The position numbers were made by a program, and so were the translations under genes. Below, one piece after another: positions 55,421 through 64,000 of a DNA stretch of 64,000 nt (within the stretch, counting starts at the first letter, position 1; each line of letters begins with the position of its first letter). Source of the DNA: Halothiobacillus sp. (GTDB lineage: Bacteria; Pseudomonadota; Gammaproteobacteria; Halothiobacillales; Halothiobacillaceae); NCBI GenBank assembly GCA_024635755.1, contig JAGXIF010000033.1, forward strand, positions 62,001 through 126,000, read 5' to 3'. Below the pieces are notes generated by a model. The model was given only the letters and a program-made list of their open reading frames with translations, was not told the DNA's origin and did not search any database.

Positions 55421-56206
55421 TCACGACAGGATCATGTGCAGACCGAGTCCAAACAACACGATCGAGAAAATCCGCTTGAGGGTCGTCGCCGGCAACGTCT
55501 GGGCAAGTTTCGCTCCGAGCGGCGCGAACAGCACGGAGAACACGGCAATGCCCGCGAGAGCCGGCAGGTAGACATAGCCGGCGCTCATCGGCGGCAGGCC
55601 CTGGGTCGACCAGCCCGAGACAATATAACCGATGGCACCGAATAAGGCGGTCGGCAGGCCGAGCGACGCACTCGTGGCGATGGCATTGCGCGCGGTGACG
55701 TTGCAATAGAGGAAAAACGGGGTAGTCATGGCCCCGCCGCCCATCCCCATGATCGAGGCAATCGCGCCGAAGGTCGTGGACACGCCCGTCAGGGGAACGA
55801 TGCCGGGAAGCTGACGGGCCGCCGGTGGCTGACGACCGAACGCCATCTGCGCTGCGACCAGGATCTCGAGCACCCCGAAGACAATCTTGAGCACACCGCC
55901 GGGCAGGTAGTGCGCCAAGGTCGAACCGATGATCGCACCGAGCACCATCCCCGGTGCGAACCGGGCGAACACCCCCCACAGGACACCCCCGTGATGGTGG
56001 TGACTGTAGACGGAAGTGATCGAGGCGAAAACAATCGCCGCCAGCGAGGTGCCGATCGCTACATGCACGAGGTGCTCACCAGTGATGCCGATCGTGGGGA
56101 AGATCAGCAACAGGACAGGCACCATGATCAGTCCGCCGCCGATGCCAAGCAGGCCGGCGGCGAGACCGCCGACCATCCCCAGCATCGCGAACAGAAGATA
56201 TTCCAC
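55421..56206 (-). CDS. Sulfite exporter TauE/SafE family protein
   Basis: MVGGLAAGLLGIGGGLIMVPVLL; MGMGGGAMTTPFFLY. Confidence 0.9.
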   Translation of the reverse strand: MEYLLFAMLGMVGGLAAGLLGIGGGLIMVPVLLLIFPTIGITGEHLVHVAIGTSLAAIVFASITSVYSHHHHGGVLWGVFARFAPGMVLGAIIGSTLAHYLPGGVLKIVFGVLEILVAAQMAFGRQPPAARQLPGIVPLTGVSTTFGAIASIMGMGGGAMTTPFFLYCNVTARNAIATSASLGLPTALFGAIGYIVSGWSTQGLPPMSAGYVYLPALAGIAVFSVLFAPLGAKLAQTLPATTLKRIFSIVLFGLGLHMILS

Positions 56207-56238
56207 TCGCTAACTCCCTTAAGCGATCGGCAAATGGA

Positions 56239-58020
56239 TCAGCGCTTTTTCGGCGGCATCAAATCCGTGATCGTTCCCTCCGCCATCTCGGCGGCGAAGC
56301 CCAGAGTCTCGGACAGGGTGGGGTGCGGATGGATGGTCAGGCCGATGTCGGCCATGTCGGCCCCCATCTCGATGCCCAGCATGGCCTCGGCGATCAGCTC
56401 ACCCGCGTTTGGGCCAACGATGCCGGCCCCGAGCAGACGATGGGTCTTCTTGCAGAACAGCGCCTTGGTCAGACCTTCATCACGGCCGAGACTCAATGAC
56501 CGACCGGAAGCGGCCCAGGGGAACGCGCCTTTCTCGTACTCGACACCCTCAGCCTTGAGCTCGTCCTCGGTCTTGCCCGCCCAGGCCACTTCCGGGTCGG
56601 TGTAAGCCACGCTGGGGATGCCCATGGGCGTGAAGGCCGACGGGAGGCCACAGATGACCTCAGCGGCCACTTTGCCTTCGTGCGCAGCCTTGTGCGCCAG
56701 CATGGGCTGTCCCACCACGTCGCCGATGGCGTGGATGTGTTCCACGTTGGTGCGCATGCGTTCGTCGACGGAGATAAAGCCACCCTCGTCGACGCTCACA
56801 CCCGCCTTGTCCGCATCGACCTTCTTGCCGTTCGGCGAACGACCGACGGCAACGAGAATCCGATCGAATACAGCGGTTTCCGGCGTTTTCTTCCCTTCGA
56901 AGGTCACATGGAGACCATCGTCCTTGGCCTCGACGTTCGTCACCTTCGCGCCCAGGAAGATGTCCTGGTAGCGCTTTTTGAGGATCTTGAGCAACGGCCG
57001 GGTGAGGTCCTTGTCTGCCCCGGGGATGATGGTGTCGCCCAGTTCGACGATGGATACCTCGGCGCCAAGCGAATCGTAGACTTGCGCCATTTCCAGACCG
57101 ATTATGCCGCCGCCGATGACAAGCATGCGCTTGGGGATTTCCTCGAGCTCGAGTGCGTCGGTCGAGTCCATGACGCGCGGATCGTCGTGCGGGATGAACG
57201 GCAGCTTCACCGGCTGTGAGCCGGCAGCGATGATCGAATGGTCGAAACGTACCAGCGTTTCCTTGCCATCGTCATCGGTCACCGCGATATGGTGCGGATC
57301 GACGAAGCGACCATAGCCACGCACGATGGTGACCTTACGCTGTTTGGCCAATGCCTCGAGCCCGCCGGTGAGTTTCTTGATCGTCTGATCCTTGAAGCCG
57401 CGCAGCTTGTCGAGATCGATTTTCGGCTCGGCAAAGGTCACGCCGTGGGCCCCCATGGAGCGCGTCTCGTTGAGCACTTCCGAGACGTGCAAGAGGGCCT
57501 TGGAGGGAATACAGCCGACGTTCAGGCACACGCCCCCGATCACCGGGTAGCGCTCGATCATGACGACCGACTTGCCCAGATCCGCGGCACGGAAGGCAGA
57601 CGCATAGCCGCCCGGACCAGAGCCCAGTACGCAGATGTCGCATTCGACATCGGCCTTCTGATCTGTCGAGGCCGCGGCGGCCGATGCCGGGCTGGCCTCA
57701 CTGGTTTCGGCCGGGGATTTGGCAGGTTCTGCCTTGGCCGCCTCGTCCTTTTCCCCGCCGCCATCACCGTCGCTGGCATCGGCTGCCGGCTCGTACTTGG
57801 CGACCGGTTTGCCGGTACTGATCTTGTCGCCCACGCCCACCAGCACCTCGGTGATTTTGCCCGCCGCAGGGGAGGGGATCTCCATGGTGGCCTTGTCGGT
57901 CTCGAGGGTGATCAGGGAATCTTCCTTTTCGATCGTGTCACCGGCCTCGACCAGAACCTCGAGGATCTCGACCTCGTCGAAATTGCCGATATCGGGGAGA
58001 TTGATTGTCTCGATGGTCAT
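56239..58020 (-). CDS. lpdA: Dihydrolipoyl dehydrogenase with N-terminal lipoyl domain
   Basis: N-terminal lipoyl ETDKATMEIPSP; CVLGSGPGGYASAFRAADLG; GGVCLNVGCIPSKALL. Confidence 0.96.
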   Translation of the reverse strand: MTIETINLPDIGNFDEVEILEVLVEAGDTIEKEDSLITLETDKATMEIPSPAAGKITEVLVGVGDKISTGKPVAKYEPAADASDGDGGGEKDEAAKAEPAKSPAETSEASPASAAAASTDQKADVECDICVLGSGPGGYASAFRAADLGKSVVMIERYPVIGGVCLNVGCIPSKALLHVSEVLNETRSMGAHGVTFAEPKIDLDKLRGFKDQTIKKLTGGLEALAKQRKVTIVRGYGRFVDPHHIAVTDDDGKETLVRFDHSIIAAGSQPVKLPFIPHDDPRVMDSTDALELEEIPKRMLVIGGGIIGLEMAQVYDSLGAEVSIVELGDTIIPGADKDLTRPLLKILKKRYQDIFLGAKVTNVEAKDDGLHVTFEGKKTPETAVFDRILVAVGRSPNGKKVDADKAGVSVDEGGFISVDERMRTNVEHIHAIGDVVGQPMLAHKAAHEGKVAAEVICGLPSAFTPMGIPSVAYTDPEVAWAGKTEDELKAEGVEYEKGAFPWAASGRSLSLGRDEGLTKALFCKKTHRLLGAGIVGPNAGELIAEAMLGIEMGADMADIGLTIHPHPTLSETLGFAAEMAEGTITDLMPPKKR

Positions 58021-58027
58021 GGATACC

Positions 58028-59374
58028 TCAGAGCATCAGTTCGCGAAGGTCGGTGAGGGTCCGTGAGAGCGTCGTCATGAAACGCGCGCCCTCGGCCCCG
58101 TCGATCACACGGTGATCGTAGGAAAGAGCCAGCGGCAGCATCATGCGCGGGACGAATTCCGATCCGTCCCAGACCGGCTGCATGCTGGCCTTCGAGACAC
58201 CCAAGATGCCGACTTCCGGGCCGTTGACGATCGGCGTGAACTGCGTCCCGCCGATGCCGCCGAGGCTGGAAATCGAGAAGGTGCCACCGGACAAGTCCGC
58301 GCCGGTGAGCTTGCCATCACGGGCGCGCGAGGATATCTCCATCAGTTCCTCGGAGAGCTCGAAGACACCCTTCTTGTCGACATCACGAACCACCGGGACC
58401 AACAGGCCTTTGGGGGTGTCCACGGCCACGCCGAGGTTGATGTATTTCTTGACGATCAGGCTCTCGCCATCAGGCGCCATGGATGCATTCATGTTGGGGA
58501 ATTCGCCCAGCACGTGCGCTACCGCCTTCATGATGAACACCAGCGGCGTCATCTTGATGCCCATCTTCTCGGCACGCGGCTTGAGCGACTTGCGGAAGGC
58601 ATCCATCTCGGTGATGTCGGCCTCGTCAAACTGTGTGACGTGCGGGATGTTGAGCCACGCGGTCGATAGATGCTTGCCGGAAAGTTTCTTGATCCGCGAG
58701 AGGGGTTTCTCCTCGATCTCGCCGAACTGGGAAAAGTCGATTTCCGGCAGGGGCGGAATGCCGGCCCCTGTGGCAGCGCCGCCCTTGGCCGCGCCTTCCA
58801 TTACCGCCTTGATCGCGCCCTCGACGTCTTCCTGCAGGATGCGGCCCTTCGGGCCGGTACCGGTGACATTGGCCAGGTCCACCCCGAGCTTGCGAGAGAA
58901 AAGGCGTACCGACGGGCTGGCGTGGAACTTCGCGCCTCCGGCCTGCGCGTTGATCGGCATGGCCTGCCCACCCCCTGAAGCCGGGCCGGTCGCTGCCGGG
59001 GTTTCGGCGGTGGCGGCCGGGGAGGGCTCTTGCGTCGGTACCTCCGGCTTCGATGCGTCGGCAGCCGGCTCCTCGGCGGAGGTGTCGTCCTGGACCTTTT
59101 CGGCCGCCGGCTCGCTGGCTTCCTCCTTTTCGTCTTCCTCGGCATCGATTTCGGCGATCAGGTCGCCCTTGTTGAGGTTGTCGTCGTTCTTGACCAGGAC
59201 CTTGGTGATCTCGCCCGTGTAGGGGCTCGGGATCTCCATCGTGGCCTTGTCGGACTCCAGCGTGATCAGCGAGTCTTCCTTTTCGACCCGGTCGCCGGGC
59301 GAGACCAGCACCTCGATAACGGGTGTGTTCTCGTAGTTGCCGATGTCGGGGAGGGTGATCGACTTGATGGCCAT
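58028..59374 (-). CDS. aceF: Pyruvate dehydrogenase E2 (dihydrolipoyllysine acetyltransferase)
   Basis: One lipoyl domain, E3/E1-binding domain (SPSVRLFSRKLGVDLANVTGTGPKGRILQEDV), catalytic SYDHRVIDGAEGARF; start at 59374. Confidence 0.96.
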   Translation of the reverse strand: MAIKSITLPDIGNYENTPVIEVLVSPGDRVEKEDSLITLESDKATMEIPSPYTGEITKVLVKNDDNLNKGDLIAEIDAEEDEKEEASEPAAEKVQDDTSAEEPAADASKPEVPTQEPSPAATAETPAATGPASGGGQAMPINAQAGGAKFHASPSVRLFSRKLGVDLANVTGTGPKGRILQEDVEGAIKAVMEGAAKGGAATGAGIPPLPEIDFSQFGEIEEKPLSRIKKLSGKHLSTAWLNIPHVTQFDEADITEMDAFRKSLKPRAEKMGIKMTPLVFIMKAVAHVLGEFPNMNASMAPDGESLIVKKYINLGVAVDTPKGLLVPVVRDVDKKGVFELSEELMEISSRARDGKLTGADLSGGTFSISSLGGIGGTQFTPIVNGPEVGILGVSKASMQPVWDGSEFVPRMMLPLALSYDHRVIDGAEGARFMTTLSRTLTDLRELML

Positions 59375-59495
59375 CAGCCTGTCTCCATGAAAGGTTGCGT
59401 GCGTGCCCAGCACTCAACGGCGCGGGCATACGTATCAGGTGAATCCAGTGGCCCGGCCGATGCCTCTCGGCCGGGAACGCGCAGAGGCGGAATGT

Positions 59496-62162
59496 TTATC
59501 GCTCGATCGGCGGGCCGCACTCGGTGTCGATACCGTACTTCTCGATCGCCTCAGTGACCTTGGATGCCGGGATGCTGCCCTCGTTGGCCAGGGCCTTGAG
59601 CGCGGCGACCACGATGTGCGCGGAGTCGACCTCGAAGAAGCGGCGCAGGGCGGCCCGATTGTCGGAACGGCCGTAACCGTCCGTGCCCAGCGTGGTGAAG
59701 CTGGCCGGCACGAATCGACGGATCTGATCGGGATAGGCCTGGATGTAGTCGGTGGCCGCGATGACCGGCCCGCTGCCTTCTTCAAGCGCCGCGGTGATGT
59801 ACGGCTTTTTCGGCTCCGCCTCGGGGTGCAGGCGGTTGTAGCGTTCGCAGGCCTGCCCCTCGCGCGCCAGTTCGGTGAAACTGGTGGCCGACCAGACATC
59901 GGCGGCTACCTTCCACTCGTCTTCGAGCATCCTGGCCGCGGTCTCGGCCTCGCGCAGGATGGTGCCCGAGCCCATCAACTGGACACGGTTCTTGAGCTTC
60001 TTCTTGCTCTCGCGCAGGCGGTAGGCGCCCTTGAGCACCCCTTCCTCGACGTCCTCGGGCATTGCCGGGTGCGAGTAGTTCTCGTTCATCGAGGTGATGT
60101 AGTAGTAGCAGTCCTGCTTTTCCTCGACCATCGCCTTGAGGCCGTCACGGATGATGATCGCCATCTCGTAGCCGTAGGTGGGATCGAAGACGCGGCAACT
60201 GGGCACGGCCGAGAACATCATGATGTTGTGGCCGTCGTTGTGCTGCAGGCCTTCCCCTTCCAGGGTCGTCCGGCCGGCAGTCGCACCGATCAAAAAGCCG
60301 CGCGCCCGGATGTCACCGGCCAGCCAGGCCAGATCGCCAACACGCTGATAACCGAACATCGAGTAGTAGATGTAGAAGGGCACCATAGCCTCGCCGTAGT
60401 TGGCGTAGGCGGTGGCCGCGGCCAGCCACGAGGACATCGAGCCGGCCTCGTTGATGCCTTCCTGCAGGACCTGGCCGTTGGCCGCCTGCTTGTACCAGGC
60501 CACCTGGTCGGCATCGACCGGCTCGTAGAGCTGACCGGCCGGGTCGTAGATGCCCACCTGGCGGAACAGACCCTCCAGGCCGAAGGTGCGGGCCTCGTCG
60601 GGGATGATGGGCACGACGCGCTTGCCGAGCTTCTTGTCGCGCAGGATCATCGCCAGGATGCGACCGAAGAGCATGGTCGAGGACATCTCGCGCTCACCGG
60701 TGCCCTTGAGGATCATGTCGAATGCCTTGAGGTCCGGGGCCGGAAGCGACTCGGCACGGTCGACGCGCGAAGGCAGATAGCCGCCGAGCTCCCGTCGGCG
60801 CTCGTGCATGTACTTGATCAACTCATGGCTGTCGTCCGGCTTGTAGAACGGGACGTTCTTCTCGAGCTGCTCGTCGGAGATCGGTAGACCGAAGCGGTCG
60901 CGGAAATACTTCAAGCCTTCGTTATCCAGCTTTTTCTGCTGGTGGGCAGTCATCGCGCCCTCGCCGAACGGACCCATGCCGTAGCCCTTGACCGTCTTGG
61001 CGATGATGACCGTTGGCTTGCCCTTGCATTCGTTGGCCGCCTTGTAGGCCGCGTACATCTTGCGCGGGCTGTGGCCACCCCGGGTAAGCGAGAAGATCTC
61101 GTCGTCGGTCATGTTCTTGACCAGTTCGGCGGTCTCCGGGTACTTGCCGAAGAACTGCTCGCGCACGAAAGCGCCGTCCTTGGCCTTGAAAGCCTGATAT
61201 TCGCCGTCGACGGTCTCCATCATCAGCTCCATGAGCTTGCCGGACTTGTCACGGGCCAGCAGCTCGTCCCAGCCCGGTCCCCAGATGACCTTGACGACGT
61301 TCCAGCCGGCGCCCCGGAAGCTGCCCTCGAGCTCCTGGATGATCTTGCCGTTGCCGCGTACCGGTCCGTCGAGGCGTTGCAGGTTGGCGTTGACGACGAA
61401 GACCAGATTGTCGAGCTTCTCGCGCACGGCAAGGCCGATGGCGCCGAGGGACTCGGGCTCGTCCATCTCGCCGTCCCCGAGGAAGGCGTAGACCTTGCGC
61501 GGCCCGACCTTGCCGAAGCCGCGTGCTTCCATGTATTTCATGAAGCGCGCCTGGTAGATCGCCATCAGCGGGCCCAAGCCCATGGAAACGGTCGGGAACT
61601 GCCAGAAATCCGGCATCAGCCAAGGGTGCGGGTAAGAGCTCAGTGCCTGCTCATGAGCGGCCTCCTGGCGGAAGTTCAGCAGCTGTTCCTCGGTGATCCG
61701 GCCTTCCAGATAGGCACGGGCATACATCCCCGGGGAAACGTGTCCCTGGAAGAACACCATGTCCGAGCCTTCCGGGTGATCATGCCCCTTGAAAAAGTGG
61801 TTGAGGCCCACTTCGTACATGGTGGCACTGGACTGGTAGGAGGCGATGTGGCCGCCGACCGAGGAATCCTTGTTCGCGCGCACCACGATGGCCATCGCGT
61901 TCCAGCGGATCAGGGCACGCAGGCGCTGCTCCAGCTGCCGGTCGCCGGGGTACTGCGCCTCGTTTTCCGGGGGGATGGTGTTGATGTAGGGGGTAGTCGC
62001 GGAGTAGGGGGTGTCGATGCCGTGCTGTCGAGCCCGCTCGATCATGCTGCCAATCAGATGGCGGGCTTTTTCCGTCCCTTCAAAGTTGACCACCGCCTCG
62101 AGGGCATCGAGCCATTCGCGGGTTTCCTGCGGATCCTGATCGTTGTAATCGGTCACAAGCAC
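59496..62162 (-). CDS. aceE: Pyruvate dehydrogenase E1 component, homodimeric type
   Basis: 888 aa; GDGEMDEPESLGAIGLAVREKLDNLVFVVNANLQRLDGPVRGN. Confidence 0.97.
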   Translation of the reverse strand: MLVTDYNDQDPQETREWLDALEAVVNFEGTEKARHLIGSMIERARQHGIDTPYSATTPYINTIPPENEAQYPGDRQLEQRLRALIRWNAMAIVVRANKDSSVGGHIASYQSSATMYEVGLNHFFKGHDHPEGSDMVFFQGHVSPGMYARAYLEGRITEEQLLNFRQEAAHEQALSSYPHPWLMPDFWQFPTVSMGLGPLMAIYQARFMKYMEARGFGKVGPRKVYAFLGDGEMDEPESLGAIGLAVREKLDNLVFVVNANLQRLDGPVRGNGKIIQELEGSFRGAGWNVVKVIWGPGWDELLARDKSGKLMELMMETVDGEYQAFKAKDGAFVREQFFGKYPETAELVKNMTDDEIFSLTRGGHSPRKMYAAYKAANECKGKPTVIIAKTVKGYGMGPFGEGAMTAHQQKKLDNEGLKYFRDRFGLPISDEQLEKNVPFYKPDDSHELIKYMHERRRELGGYLPSRVDRAESLPAPDLKAFDMILKGTGEREMSSTMLFGRILAMILRDKKLGKRVVPIIPDEARTFGLEGLFRQVGIYDPAGQLYEPVDADQVAWYKQAANGQVLQEGINEAGSMSSWLAAATAYANYGEAMVPFYIYYSMFGYQRVGDLAWLAGDIRARGFLIGATAGRTTLEGEGLQHNDGHNIMMFSAVPSCRVFDPTYGYEMAIIIRDGLKAMVEEKQDCYYYITSMNENYSHPAMPEDVEEGVLKGAYRLRESKKKLKNRVQLMGSGTILREAETAARMLEDEWKVAADVWSATSFTELAREGQACERYNRLHPEAEPKKPYITAALEEGSGPVIAATDYIQAYPDQIRRFVPASFTTLGTDGYGRSDNRAALRRFFEVDSAHIVVAALKALANEGSIPASKVTEAIEKYGIDTECGPPIER

Positions 62163-62415
62163 TCCTCAAAGCTGTCGTTAGGTGCTGCCGGAATTCGCCC
62201 AAGCCGCATCAGCATGGGCACGCAACGGTCGCACCGGACCAAAATTTGTGGGCCATTATGCGTGATTCCATCAACATTTCCTATGTTCCGTGCCGGGGAA
62301 AGGCCCTGACAGACCCCACGCGGGCATGTCCCGAGCGCCTGCCGCAAGTGGGCCGACCGAGGCCATCGGCGTGATTTGGCGGGAGGTGATCGGGGGATCG
62401 AAAACCCCTATGCCC

Positions 62416-62443
62416 TGTGAACGACGGGCTGTGTCTATATAAT
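62416..62443 (+). promoter_or_regulatory. Candidate promoter of argG
   Basis: TGTGAA-N16-TATAAT, 41 nt upstream of the argG start. Confidence 0.55.
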
Positions 62444-62483
62444 GGCCCGCATTCTCGTACATTCAAATCAATCAGGAGTTCTG

Positions 62484-63722
<1,239 letters not shown>

Positions 63723-63749
63723 AATCGACGGCCCCCCGCTTGATGTAAC

Positions 63750-63801
63750 TAACGGCCACGTCATCGGTCGACCGGTGGTCGGCTTGGTGATGTGGCCGTT
63801 A
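63750..63801. repeat. Inverted repeat downstream of argG
   Basis: TAACGGCCACGTCA ... TGATGTGGCCGTTA, 14-bp arms with one G-T, 24-nt loop. Confidence 0.75.
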
Positions 63802-63870
63802 CACTTTTGTCATCACCCTCGGATGACATGACTGATACACCCAAAGGGCACCACGGGCGGGCTTGATTCC

Positions 63871-64000
63871 ATGAGCACCCGGGTCGATCTCGAAGGTCCA
63901 TTGATGGGCCGGACCGTCACCGGGACTGGCGGAAGGGCCGGGATGTCAGGGGATGCCTGGCAACGCCTTTCCAGGTTATTGGCCGCCATGATCAAGGCAG
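63871..64000 (+). CDS. Possible start of a CDS running off the window (partial, unknown)
   Basis: ATG 63871 opens MSTRVDLEGPLMGRTVTGTGGRAGMSGDAWQRLSRLLAAMIKA with no stop to window end. Confidence 0.35.
   Translation, partial: MSTRVDLEGPLMGRTVTGTGGRAGMSGDAWQRLSRLLAAMIKA

Noticed and set aside
59403-62309. Two plus-strand ORFs of 494 and 455 aa
   Set aside because: Both are antisense shadows of aceE. The Val/Asp/Leu/Arg-rich composition is typical of reverse-complemented GC-rich coding sequence.
63813-63995. 60-aa minus-strand ORF near the window end
   Set aside because: Short, no motifs, and conflicts with a plus-strand frame that stays open to the window edge.

Overview
This 64 kb GC-rich window looks like ordinary gammaproteobacterial chromosome. 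Gene content is consistent with a halotolerant, possibly sulfur-oxidising lineage, but that assignment is a guess and was not tested. It is dense and mostly housekeeping: BCCT transporter plus universal stress protein, oligopeptidase A, two RND efflux systems, metG with two initiator tRNAs, murB, a vWA/acidic membrane protein pair, ettA, a divergent lexA-imuA | imuB SOS locus, the bc1 complex (petABC), sspAB, msrB, ftsK-lolA-rarA, ogt, hinT-like, rsgA, mgtE, orn, dapB-carAB-greA-serS-ACP, aceEF-lpdA-tauE-coaD-fdx, and argG. I saw no CRISPR array, rRNA operon, prophage, intact IS element or recognisable defence island. The observations most worth checking are: (1) an in-frame amber codon that removes the conserved C-terminal ~39 codons of the second RND adaptor; (2) a split translesion cassette, lexA-imuA divergent from imuB across one SOS box with no dnaE2 nearby; (3) tandem tRNA-fMet genes, each with its own promoter, one apparently almost leaderless; (4) an uncharacterised vWA plus acidic-tail membrane protein pair; (5) an orphan acyl carrier protein translationally coupled to serS. 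I did not find a convincing wholly new multi-gene system. The vWA/acidic pair is the closest candidate. All family calls come from reading the sequence and motifs, with no database searches.
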